Part shown: piece after piece, positions 8,600 through 16,104 of the stretch
Numbering within the stretch: position 1 is the first letter of the stretch
Layout of the letters: each line of letters opens with the position of its first letter
DNA from: Mesobacillus jeotgali
GTDB lineage: Bacteria; Bacillota; Bacilli; Bacillales; Cytobacillaceae
NCBI RefSeq assembly: GCF_900166585.1
Contig: NZ_FVZC01000009.1
Span: 2,119,444-2,183,443, forward strand
Direction of reading: 5' to 3'
DNA length: 64,000 bases
Notes under the pieces: generated by a model
Database searches by the model: none
What the model saw: only the letters and a program-made list of their open reading frames with translations
Told to the model about the DNA's origin: nothing
Position numbers and translations under genes: made by a program

Positions 8600-9139
8600 A
8601 TGTTTTTTCACGAAGTAGTAGAATCTACAGTCAAAAAAATAAAATCCCAGACTGCCAATATGCTGACTATGGCCAATCTTTCATTAGGCGGATTTGCAAT
8701 CATCGCCGGTATCAATGGCAATTTGAACCTGAGTCTTATGCTGATTTTCATAGCCGCCCTTGCCGACCGATTTGATGGCATGGTTGCCAGAAAGTTCAAT
8801 ATCGAATCAGAACTTGGAAAGCAATTGGATTCCATGAGTGATATTATATCATTCGGTGTAGCACCTGCACTATTAATCTATCAAGGAATTTTATCGGAAT
8901 TTGGAGCTCCAGGAGCCTTTTTCACTGTGTTTTATATAGGCTGCGGCGCATTTCGCCTTGCAAGATTCAATATAACCGAGAATAACGGCTACTTTACAGG
9001 TTTACCGATAACAGCTGCAGGCGTGCTGGCTACACTTAGTTTCCTTGCCATTCCTCATGTTCCGCCGCAAATATTCCTATTCATGATGCTGGCTCTCAGT
9101 CTGCTGATGATCAGTCCCTTCAAGCTCAGAAAAGTGTAA
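8600..9139 (+). CDS. pssA: CDP-diacylglycerol-serine O-phosphatidyltransferase
   Basis: A 179-residue membrane enzyme with the CDP-alcohol phosphotransferase signature DRFDGMVARKFNIESELGKQ continuing to LDSMSD (DG-x2-AR-x8-G-x3-D-x3-D), and about six hydrophobic segments. It joins CDP-diacylglycerol and serine to phosphatidylserine, the substrate of Psd encoded opposite. GAGGAG lies 8 bases before the ATG. Length fits Gram-positive PssA. Confidence 0.94.
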   Translation: MFFHEVVESTVKKIKSQTANMLTMANLSLGGFAIIAGINGNLNLSLMLIFIAALADRFDGMVARKFNIESELGKQLDSMSDIISFGVAPALLIYQGILSEFGAPGAFFTVFYIGCGAFRLARFNITENNGYFTGLPITAAGVLATLSFLAIPHVPPQIFLFMMLALSLLMISPFKLRKV

Positions 9140-9170
9140 AACCCAGCCGTATAAGGACTGGGTTTTACAC
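9134..9170. terminator. Bidirectional terminator between pssA and pepF
   Basis: Perfect 13-bp inverted repeat 9134-9146 / 9158-9170 that includes the pssA stop codon, with T-rich sequence after it. Confidence 0.88.
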
Positions 9171-9228
9171 TTATTTTTATATCTGTTTAAACCTTTTTTG
9201 CAGTACAATTCCTGTTAGCCTGATGTCC

Positions 9229-11007
9229 CTATTCCGTCAAGGTCATGAACTCCTCGACATCATCAACGCACATGCGTACGGCTTTTTCCCAGAATTCTTT
9301 TTCTGTGAGGTCGACGTTCATGTGTTTCTGCGCAAGCTCCTCGACTGTCATTGATGCCGAATCCTTTAAGAGAGCAATATATTTTTCCTCATATCCCTCG
9401 CCTTCCTCCTGGGCCATTGCATAAATACCAAGAGAGAATAGGTAACCAAAGGTATACGGGAAGTTATAAAACGGGACTCCTGTAATAAAGAAGTGCAGCT
9501 TGGAAGCCCAGAACAGCGGGTGATACTCCTCGAGAGCTCCGCCGTATGCTTCGGTCTGTGCATTTTTCATCAATTCCCCAAGTCTTTCTGGATTAACAAC
9601 TCCCTGTTTACGCTCCTCGTAGAATTTCGTTTCAAACAGGAACCTGGAATGAATATTCATCAGGAGTGCTACAGAACGCTGTATTTTATCCTCCAACAAA
9701 CCAAGCTTCTCTTCTTTAGTTTGTGCGTTTTTCACGGAAGCGTCGGAAACAATCATTTCAGCAAAGGTAGATGCAGTTTCAGCAACATTCATCGCATAAT
9801 TTCGGTTCAACAAATGTAAATCCCTCATGGCATAAGTATGAAAACCATGTCCAAGTTCATGCGCCAATGTTGATACATTGGAAGGCGTACCTGAGTAGGT
9901 CATGAATATTCTCGATTGACTGCTCTCTGGAAAGAATGTATGAAAACCGCCAGGAGCCTTGCCGGGGCGATCCTCGGCCTCAATCCAGTCATTTTCAAAA
10001 GCCATCTTCGCAAACTCAGCCATTTCTTTGCCAAATTCAGCAAAATTCTCAACGATAAAGTCAGCTCCTTGCTGATAGGACATTGTGGAATCTGCGCTTC
10101 CTATTGGTGCATCCAAATCAAACCAGCTCAGTTTTTCAAGTCCCAGGAGCTTCGCTTTCCGGTTCAGGAATCTTACAAACGGTTCCTTGTTATCGGAAAT
10201 GACATCCCACATGGCATCAAGTGTTTCTTTTTTCATTCTGTTGATATCGAGCGGTTCTTTTAAAACATCCTCCCAGCCTCGCAGCTTATACACATTTAAG
10301 CGAAAACCTGCCAGATGGTTCAGCGTCTTTGCATAAAAATCTTCTTTTTCTCCCCAGGCTTGTTCCCATGCTGCAAAAACCTCTTTACGGACAGAGCGGT
10401 CAGAATCCGCAAGTTTATTGGCTGCCTGGCCGACAGAAAGACTTTCCTCTTTATACTGGACTTTTGTTTTACCAACCAGAAGGTCGTACATCTGGCCCCA
10501 GCCATGATAGCCGTCAACACTTAAAGCATTTATAGCCGTTTCTTCTTTTTCGGATAGCTTTTCAGCCGCACGCTCCCGCCGCTCCGTCAGCACAAAACGA
10601 AGCTCCTTTAAAAGCCCTTCCTGTAAAAGCTTATCCCAGACTTCGTTAGAAAAGCCGGATAGCTGTTGATCAAAAGTAGTCAGTGCGCTTTGCAGTGACG
10701 CACTTAATTCAGTGACCGTCGCCTTCAATTGCCCAGCCTTTTTATCATCTGTGTTCTGCGCATGCAAGCAGCTGACAAAAGCGCCAGCCTGCCTTACCTT
10801 TCTCGCTGCTCCATCAAATAGTTCAACAAGATTCACCAGTCTTTGCCCCTCGTCCGGCTGATCAACTGGCTGCCATCTGTCTACTTCCCTTTTAAACTTT
10901 TCGATCTGCTCGCCAGCTGCCTTAAGATGGTCTGCAAATGCCGGAGAATCACTTCCCCCTTCAAAAAACACGTCAAGATTCCAGACATCAGAATATGTAT
11001 TAGACAT
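9229..11007 (-). CDS. pepF: M3-family oligoendopeptidase F
   Basis: A 592-residue zinc metallopeptidase with the HELGHGFH active site (about residue 384) followed by NVAETASTFAE, which supplies the third zinc ligand. The N-terminal helical region is typical of the pepF/M3 oligopeptidases that clear short peptides in the cytoplasm. Monocistronic: it is flanked by the pssA terminator and an AT-rich promoter region. The B. subtilis paralogues are YjbG and PepF; which one this represents is not certain. Confidence 0.88.
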   Translation of the reverse strand: MSNTYSDVWNLDVFFEGGSDSPAFADHLKAAGEQIEKFKREVDRWQPVDQPDEGQRLVNLVELFDGAARKVRQAGAFVSCLHAQNTDDKKAGQLKATVTELSASLQSALTTFDQQLSGFSNEVWDKLLQEGLLKELRFVLTERRERAAEKLSEKEETAINALSVDGYHGWGQMYDLLVGKTKVQYKEESLSVGQAANKLADSDRSVRKEVFAAWEQAWGEKEDFYAKTLNHLAGFRLNVYKLRGWEDVLKEPLDINRMKKETLDAMWDVISDNKEPFVRFLNRKAKLLGLEKLSWFDLDAPIGSADSTMSYQQGADFIVENFAEFGKEMAEFAKMAFENDWIEAEDRPGKAPGGFHTFFPESSQSRIFMTYSGTPSNVSTLAHELGHGFHTYAMRDLHLLNRNYAMNVAETASTFAEMIVSDASVKNAQTKEEKLGLLEDKIQRSVALLMNIHSRFLFETKFYEERKQGVVNPERLGELMKNAQTEAYGGALEEYHPLFWASKLHFFITGVPFYNFPYTFGYLFSLGIYAMAQEEGEGYEEKYIALLKDSASMTVEELAQKHMNVDLTEKEFWEKAVRMCVDDVEEFMTLTE

Positions 11008-11142
11008 TAATGTTCCCCCTTTTTAGTCTATTTTTTATTATAATAATATTTTTCACAAATTTCTATGTTTTCAATAATCATTAATTCTCTCCAGCTTAGT
11101 AAGAAGGTTCATCCTTATAAAAAGGATAAACCTTAAAACTAT

Positions 11143-11289
11143 TTAGCAACAGAAATACCACCAGCCTCCAAAAATAAGGACGATTACAAGCAGTATAATG
11201 AACAGTGCAAACCATGCGCCACTCCCGCCGTAGCAACCGGGATAACCTCCATAAGGAACCGCGTATGGTGGATAGTAACCGTAAGGCAT
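11143..11289 (-). CDS. YjcZ-family small sporulation-type membrane protein
   Basis: A 48-residue protein: Gly/Tyr/Pro-rich head MPYGYYPPYAVPYGGYPG, then a hydrophobic helix WFALFIILLVIVLIFGGWW, ending YFCC. This layout is the YjcZ family of tiny proteins common in spore formers, often expressed in sporulation. AGGAG lies 9 bases before the ATG. It stands alone between pepF and a response regulator. The Cys pair at the C-terminus is unusual for the family as I know it. Confidence 0.8.
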   Translation of the reverse strand: MPYGYYPPYAVPYGGYPGCYGGSGAWFALFIILLVIVLIFGGWWYFCC

Positions 11290-11463
11290 ACTTTCACACT
11301 CCTTTTTTTTATCCTGGTATCAATTTATGGGATTCTGTCCTATTTGGTTTGGGCTCAATGGTTTAATTTCACAAAATTATTTAGGAAGTACAAGTAAAGT
11401 GCACAGGTTTTTCAAACTTTTAGTGTATGATAAACTCACTAATTACTTACAAGGGGTATTTTT

Positions 11464-12135
11464 ATGGCGACTATATTGCTAGTAGATGATGAAATGCGAA
11501 TGCTTGATTTACTCGCGCTATACCTTGAGCCTGCTGGCCATAAGTGCATCAAAAGGACTTCTGCAAACGCGGCTATTGAATACCTGGAACACCATGGTGT
11601 GGATCTTATTTTACTTGATATCATGATGCCTGAGATGGATGGCTGGGAGGCATGCGGTGAAATCAGAAAACATTGGGACATACCGATTATCATGCTTAGC
11701 GCAAGGAGCGAAAAACCTGATATTGTAAAAGGTTTACACATTGGGGCAGATGACTATGTCACCAAGCCGTTTGATGAGGGAGAACTTCTGGCCAGAATTG
11801 AAGCCTTGTTAAGAAGACATTCCTCAAAAAGCCCTGTACTTACGTTCAAAGGACTCAATCTCAGTATGGAATCGTATGAGGTCCATTATGACGGGAACCA
11901 AATTCCTCTGACACCAAAGGAATTTTCATTGTTAAGCCTTTTTTTGCAAAACAAAAATAAGGTGTTCACAAGAGAACATTTAATTTCTACTATATGGGGA
12001 TATGGTGTTGCTACTGAAGACCGCACGATTGATTCGCATGTCCGGAACCTGAGGGATAAGCTTCGAAAGGCTGGATTTGCAGCTGATGATTACCTGGCTA
12101 CTGTTTGGGGAGTAGGGTATAAGTGGATAGAATAG
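11464..12135 (+). CDS. OmpR/PhoB-family response regulator, orphan
   Basis: A 223-residue regulator. Its receiver domain has DD (residues 8-9), phospho-acceptor Asp in LILLDIMMPEMDG (about 54), Ser/Thr in LSARS and Lys in TKPFDEGE. A winged-helix DNA-binding domain (about 125-223) carries LTPKEFSLL and RTIDSHVRNLRDKLR. No histidine kinase gene lies next to it, so its partner is elsewhere. AAGGGG lies 9 bases before the ATG. Target genes cannot be inferred. Confidence 0.9.
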   Translation: MATILLVDDEMRMLDLLALYLEPAGHKCIKRTSANAAIEYLEHHGVDLILLDIMMPEMDGWEACGEIRKHWDIPIIMLSARSEKPDIVKGLHIGADDYVTKPFDEGELLARIEALLRRHSSKSPVLTFKGLNLSMESYEVHYDGNQIPLTPKEFSLLSLFLQNKNKVFTREHLISTIWGYGVATEDRTIDSHVRNLRDKLRKAGFAADDYLATVWGVGYKWIE

Positions 12136-12149
12136 AACAGTGTAAAAAA

Positions 12150-12173
12150 GTTTCATTCATACTTCTGGGGATA
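12150..12173 (+). promoter_or_regulatory. Candidate sigma-B promoter of the haemoglobin gene
   Basis: GTTTCA (12150-12155), 12-base spacer, GGGATA (12168-12173), close to the sigma-B pattern GTTTAA-N12-15-GGGWAW, about 45 bp upstream of the coding start. Confidence 0.4.
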
Positions 12174-12219
12174 AATAGAAATAATAAGCTAGTCATTTTC
12201 CGAACAGGAGGAATATCGA

Positions 12220-12576
12220 ATGGAAACATTATACGAACGCCTTGGCGGGCAGGATGCCATTACTAAAGTTGTGGATGTATTTTACAAAAAAGTGCTGGCA
12301 GATGAAACAGTCAATCAATTTTTCAAGGAAACGGACATGGAAAAACAGCGGCGACATCAATCACTGTTCATCAGCTGGGCATTGGGCGGACCAAACCAAT
12401 ATTCCGGCAGAAGCATGGAACTCGCACATAAAGGCATGAACCTAAATGATGAGCACTTTGGAGCTATTGCCAATCACCTCGCTGCAAGTTTAAGGGAATT
12501 CAATGTATCGGAAGAAGACATCAATGGAGTGTTAGAAAAGCTGACAGAAATGAAAAATGATATTCTATACAAATAG
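12220..12576 (+). CDS. Truncated haemoglobin, group I-like
   Basis: A 118-residue 2-on-2 globin: METLYERLGGQDAI start, VDVFYKKVLADE helix B/C, FF at the E-helix entrance, RRHQSLFISWALGG, and the proximal His in MELAHKGMNL. Such proteins bind O2 or NO and are usually linked to nitrosative or oxygen stress. The short length and LGG motif fit group I better than B. subtilis YjbI (group II). GGAGG lies 8 bases upstream of the ATG. Confidence 0.88.
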   Translation: METLYERLGGQDAITKVVDVFYKKVLADETVNQFFKETDMEKQRRHQSLFISWALGGPNQYSGRSMELAHKGMNLNDEHFGAIANHLAASLREFNVSEEDINGVLEKLTEMKNDILYK

Positions 12577-12614
12577 AAAAGGAGAAAGGGATTCCCCCCT
12601 CTCCTTTTCTATTT
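12571..12614. terminator. Bidirectional terminator between haemoglobin gene and DUF1641 gene
   Basis: Perfect 15-bp repeat 12571-12585 / 12600-12614 that contains the stop codons of both convergent genes, a compact arrangement. Confidence 0.88.
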
Positions 12615-13169
12615 ATTTAATTGTTTCGGCAGGTTCTGCAGGAAGGAGATCATTAGTGTCATACCTTCCCTTGTTTCTTTCTGTGTGACTGCCTTCATCA
12701 GCTGCATGGATGACAGCGGTGCTTTATCCTTTGTTTCCTCCTGGGCGTGATGGAAAGCAGTAAGCATACCGTCTACCAGGTCAAGGGCACCAAGCTGGAC
12801 GAAGGAATCTGCCAGTTCTGCACCCTTGATTGCCTTTTCGACCATATCTGTTACCATCGGCCCCGTCATGGCGCCTTTCATGGCAGCAACCATATCCGCC
12901 AACTGCATCAGGGACTTAAGGACTCCTGTTTCTTCCATCCTTTTAACTTCCATCAATGTTCTTTCAAGGTTCTCAGCAACTTCCGGCAATGCCTTTAACA
13001 ACGAGACCGTCTCCGGCTGGAGCAGGTCGTCAGCCATCTCGGCCATCTTTACACCTGTTTCTGCGATTGTGGAGACCATCTCTCCGGTTACTGCACTCAT
13101 AGCGGCATCGGTGAAGCTGACGAGCTTATGTGATTCCGTTGTGTGTACTTGAGGTGTTTCTGTAGCCAT
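12609..13169 (-). CDS. DUF1641 protein of a sulfur-oxidation operon
   Basis: A 186-residue helical protein, DUF1641, rich in Met, Glu and Leu with internal repeating amphipathic helices (for example LLKALPEVAENLERTLMEVKR). Members sit beside flavoprotein dehydrogenases (SQR or formate dehydrogenase-like). Here it is 14 bp downstream of the SQR-like gene. ATG 13169 is preceded by AAGGGGTGG. A structural or adaptor role for the flavoprotein is inferred from linkage only. Confidence 0.8.
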   Translation of the reverse strand: MATETPQVHTTESHKLVSFTDAAMSAVTGEMVSTIAETGVKMAEMADDLLQPETVSLLKALPEVAENLERTLMEVKRMEETGVLKSLMQLADMVAAMKGAMTGPMVTDMVEKAIKGAELADSFVQLGALDLVDGMLTAFHHAQEETKDKAPLSSMQLMKAVTQKETREGMTLMISFLQNLPKQLNK

Positions 13170-13183
13170 CTCAACCACCCCTT

Positions 13184-14320
13184 CTATAAAATCCCTTTTG
13201 CATTTAACCAGTAAAGCTCATTGTAGACAGCTTTGAACCAGTGAAGCAGGTCAGAAGTTTCTGCAGGCTGCGGCGGATTGTTGTAATCAAAAGTAATCAT
13301 GCTGGCATCTTCAAGACTATTTTCAAGGAAACAAGCCACCTTGCCATTATATACAGCTGTTTCCGGGCGGCCAGATAATCTGCTGATGATATTGGCAACC
13401 AGCGATTCAGATTGATAATGTGCTGTTGAACCAGCTTTGCTGATTGGAAGATTCGTAGCATCACCAATTACATATACATCATCCTGTCCAATCATCTTCA
13501 GTGTGGTGCGGTTGGTCGGAATGAAGCCAGATTCATCACCGATTCCGGAATCCATCACCGCTTTTGCTCCTGTATGAGCAGGTATGGTAATGAGCATGTC
13601 ATATTCATGTTCCGATCCGTCCATTGTAATTGCCACTTTGCGTTTTGGATCCACTTCTTCAAGGTTAAAAAATGTTTCATATTTAATATCGCGCTTCTCA
13701 AATTGCGGAAGTCCCCATTCTGCTACTGGAACCAATGAGTGGATACGGCCGATTGGATAGGCGTATTTGATTTCGATATCCTTACGTCTGCCATTTTTCC
13801 GGTAATAATCATCCAGCATCAATGCCAGTTCCAGAGGAGCTGCAGGACATTTGTGAGGCACATCGATGGTGATCAGGATTTTTCCTTTTTCCATTGCCGC
13901 CAGGTCATCGCGCAAGCGTTCAGCACCTTCCAGTGTATAGAAGTTATGTGCTCCTTCCCTTAAACCAGGGACACTGTCAAAATCAGGGTGGGACCCTGTC
14001 GCGATGACAAGATAATCATATTGATAATGCCTATTGCCCTTTATCGTCTTTTTCTCGATATCGATTTTTTCTATATCATCATATACAAGGTCCACATGTC
14101 GATGAACCAATGATTCCTGTTTTCTGATGAAATGCTCAGATGGCTTTTCATTAAAAGCGATGAATAAGTAACCTGGCTGGTAGATATGCTTTTCTGTATT
14201 GGAAATCAGGGTAATTTCGACTTCGCGTTTTTTTATTTCATTCCCTAGCTGGCGGGCGAGCTTGTTTGCGACCATTGTCCCCGCGCTGCCGGCTCCGAGA
14301 ATCACTATTTTCTTTACCAT
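13184..14320 (-). CDS. FAD-dependent pyridine nucleotide-disulfide family oxidoreductase, SQR-like
   Basis: A 378-residue flavoprotein: KIVILGAGSAGTMVANKLA is the FAD-binding GxGxxG, LVIATGSHPD the second motif, and VYVIGDATN the FAD ribityl-binding motif. Cys residues occur at HKCPAAP and VACFLE. It resembles type sulfide:quinone oxidoreductases and the B. subtilis yrk flavoprotein. Third gene of dsrE-tusA-SQR-DUF1641, which suggests oxidation of sulfide or persulfide sulfur at the membrane. ATG 14320 has GAGGTG 6 bases upstream. Confidence 0.85.
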   Translation of the reverse strand: MVKKIVILGAGSAGTMVANKLARQLGNEIKKREVEITLISNTEKHIYQPGYLFIAFNEKPSEHFIRKQESLVHRHVDLVYDDIEKIDIEKKTIKGNRHYQYDYLVIATGSHPDFDSVPGLREGAHNFYTLEGAERLRDDLAAMEKGKILITIDVPHKCPAAPLELALMLDDYYRKNGRRKDIEIKYAYPIGRIHSLVPVAEWGLPQFEKRDIKYETFFNLEEVDPKRKVAITMDGSEHEYDMLITIPAHTGAKAVMDSGIGDESGFIPTNRTTLKMIGQDDVYVIGDATNLPISKAGSTAHYQSESLVANIISRLSGRPETAVYNGKVACFLENSLEDASMITFDYNNPPQPAETSDLLHWFKAVYNELYWLNAKGIL

Positions 14321-14427
14321 TCCGTACACCTCTTTACTGGATTCTTTGCTGAGGACTGTTAATTCTTCGCGATAATTTCCAAATATCATTGGCCGTATCG
14401 AAAACAACTAAGTCCAAGAGCAATCAC

Positions 14428-14667
14428 TTATTTTGCTTTTCTTACCGCTATTTTGAATTCATCGCCTTCATTTTCAAGATAGGCAATTTCGTGACCCATT
14501 TTGTTTACCCATTCAGGTATGTCCACTGCTGATCCTTTGTCTGTGGAAAGAACCTCAACAACATCTCCGACTTGCGCTGTTTTAATTCCTTTAACCAATT
14601 CCATTAGCGGGCCAGGGCAATATGCTCCCCTAGCATCGATTGATTTAGTTACTTGTACTTCACTCAT
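14428..14667 (-). CDS. TusA/SirA-family sulfur carrier
   Basis: A 79-residue protein with the CPGP motif (residues 18-21); the Cys carries persulfide sulfur. Fold and length are typical of TusA. It lies between a DsrE-like protein and an SQR-like flavoprotein, so it probably relays sulfane sulfur in this operon rather than acting in tRNA thiolation, for which mnmA and a desulfurase exist at 45865-48177. Confidence 0.88.
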   Translation of the reverse strand: MSEVQVTKSIDARGAYCPGPLMELVKGIKTAQVGDVVEVLSTDKGSAVDIPEWVNKMGHEIAYLENEGDEFKIAVRKAK

Positions 14668-14771
14668 GTTTTTTTCCTCCTGTATGGTTGTGATTTACGC
14701 TAATTTACTCATGCAGGAATGGCTTGGAGTATAGGCTTGCATGCCTTATCACTTTTTCCTGCTTCTGCAGC

Positions 14772-15173
14772 TTACATTGTAATGACTGTTGCCCCCTGAG
14801 TCATTCCCAGGAATTTCGTTACACCGATTACCCCATCAAATACATCGATCATGTCTTCTTCCTTCCAATCCATGATGTCCATCGCTAACGCGCAACCATA
14901 AATATTCAGTTCGCCCATGTCTTTCCCTTCCTGCAGCAATGCATCGAATAATGGTATTTTCTTTGCAAGCATTTCCTTACCGATTGTACCTGTGATGAAG
15001 TCGGTATTTTCAAAGCTTTCTTTACGGAATGATTTCAGAGCGTTCATTGTCACGAATACATTTACAGTCATGCCTGACATTGATGCTACTGATCCGACGA
15101 GTGCGCCAGCGTGCAGCTTTTCAAGATCTTCTGATAATAAAATAACCGCTAAAGATGGTGTTTGCTGTTCCAT
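14772..15173 (-). CDS. DsrE/DsrF/DrsH-like sulfur-transfer protein
   Basis: A 133-residue protein: SLAVILLSEDLEKLHAGALVGSVA at the N-terminus and NIYGCALAMDIM with a probable active Cys near residue 94. DsrE-like proteins accept and pass persulfide sulfur. First gene of the operon, with AGGAGG before the ATG and a promoter-operator region just upstream (15224-15253). It is followed by tusA after about 100 bp. Confidence 0.85.
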   Translation of the reverse strand: MEQQTPSLAVILLSEDLEKLHAGALVGSVASMSGMTVNVFVTMNALKSFRKESFENTDFITGTIGKEMLAKKIPLFDALLQEGKDMGELNIYGCALAMDIMDWKEEDMIDVFDGVIGVTKFLGMTQGATVITM

Positions 15174-15223
15174 AATTTATTTCCTCCTAATGAATTAATT
15201 CAATTGGTTTACCTTACATTTGA

Positions 15224-15253
15224 ATTATACCCATACCCCCATATCTATGTCTG
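15224..15253 (-). promoter_or_regulatory. Promoter with G-rich operator in front of the sulfur operon
   Basis: On the minus strand CAGACA (15253-15248), an 18-bp spacer and TATAAT (15229-15224). The spacer is filled by GGGGGTATGGG. CsoR/CstR-family persulfide or copper sensors recognise G/C-run plus TA-rich sites, so a repressor covering the promoter is plausible. No such regulator gene is in the window. Confidence 0.5.
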
Positions 15254-15388
15254 TTTCGGTATTGTGAACGTTGTTCGTCTAAAAAGTGACAAAGCAATCT
15301 ATTGGTAGTGTTATTGGTGTTTGGTTTGGTAGTGTCAATGCCTTTGGTTTTATTTTCCAAAACAAAATATTATTTGGACAGACACAAT

Positions 15389-15443
15389 CCCCCGCGGTCA
15401 AACATAGGAATTTATTATAGGCGAAAGCCTAAAAAAGCGGGGG
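15389..15443 (+). other. Structured leader of sigK
   Basis: CCCCCGC (15389-15395) is perfectly complementary to GCGGGGG (15437-15443), which is the 5' part of the sigK SD (GGGGGTGG before ATG 15451). Inside the loop lies a second hairpin TAGGC-GAAA-GCCTA (15418-15431) with a GNRA tetraloop. If transcription starts upstream of 15389 the SD would be paired. GGACAGA at 15376-15382 resembles a SpoIIID site. Confidence 0.5.
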
Positions 15444-15450
15444 TGGAAAC

Positions 15451-15864
15451 ATGTCTGGCATACTGACGGCACTCGGATATCTAGTTAAAGAAGTGATCCT
15501 TCTTGTTTCGTATGTTAAAAACAACGCATTTCCTCAACCGTTGTCTGCAGCTGACGAGCGAAAGTATTTAAGGTTGATGGCAAACGGCGACCCACACGCA
15601 AGAAATATGCTAATCGAGCACAATCTTAGACTTGTCGCACATATCGTGAAGAAATTTGAAAACACCGGCGAGGATTCTGAGGATTTGATTTCAATCGGCA
15701 CAATCGGCCTGATCAAGGCAATCGAAAGTTATTCTGAGGGAAAAGGCACAAAGCTTGCTACCTATGCTGCCAGATGTATTGAAAATGAAATTGTAAAGTC
15801 AATAGTGTTGCGTATCACTTCGAAACAATCATTTCAAAAATATTTCCTCTTAACGTCACAATAA
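15451..15864 (+). CDS. sigK: Sigma-K, N-terminal part, interrupted by skin element
   Basis: Residues 1-112 are sigma-K: propeptide-like hydrophobic start [21 protein letters not shown], then region 2 ending AARCIENE. After the GA at 15787-15788 the reading frame enters the element, adds about 25 foreign residues and stops at 15864. In the mother cell, excision joins this part to 22797-23183, giving 112 + 128 = 240 residues (B. subtilis sigma-K has 241). Sigma-K drives late mother-cell genes for coat and lysis. Pro-sigma-K is presumably cleaved by SpoIVFB. Confidence 0.95.
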   Translation: MSGILTALGYLVKEVILLVSYVKNNAFPQPLSAADERKYLRLMANGDPHARNMLIEHNLRLVAHIVKKFENTGEDSEDLISIGTIGLIKAIESYSEGKGTKLATYAARCIENEIVKSIVLRITSKQSFQKYFLLTSQ

Positions 15865-15930
15865 CCGTTTTCACACAACACATTTAATTGTGAAGCAACC
15901 ACGAAATTGAAAACGGGAGGGACGACACCA

Positions 15931-16104
15931 ATGAGTAAAAAAGGGTATATCTCCGCAAGTAAATTTCACTCCGAATTCATAAGAAGCGACGCAACCGACC
16001 GACTAATTGCTAATTGCTATAACGCAATTAAAGAAAAAATTAGAAGGGAACGACGGAACAATGATTGCACTATACGCACGGGTATCAACCGAAGAACAAG
16101 CTAA
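15931..16104 (+). CDS. Small hypothetical protein upstream of the recombinase
   Basis: A 57-residue basic protein starting MSKKGYISASKFHSEFIRSD, rich in Arg/Lys toward the C-terminus. GGGAGG lies 10 bases before the ATG, the best SD near the left end. It overlaps the recombinase start by 44 bases in another frame. I do not recognise it. Position and basic character make a recombination directionality factor or a coupling leader possible, but nothing proves it. Confidence 0.5.
   Translation: MSKKGYISASKFHSEFIRSDATDRLIANCYNAIKEKIRRERRNNDCTIRTGINRRTS

Noticed and set aside
15838..15866. Sigma-E promoter for the recombinase
   Set aside because: AAATATT fits the -35, but CAATAACC matches the -10 consensus poorly; kept only as a remark in the recombinase entry.
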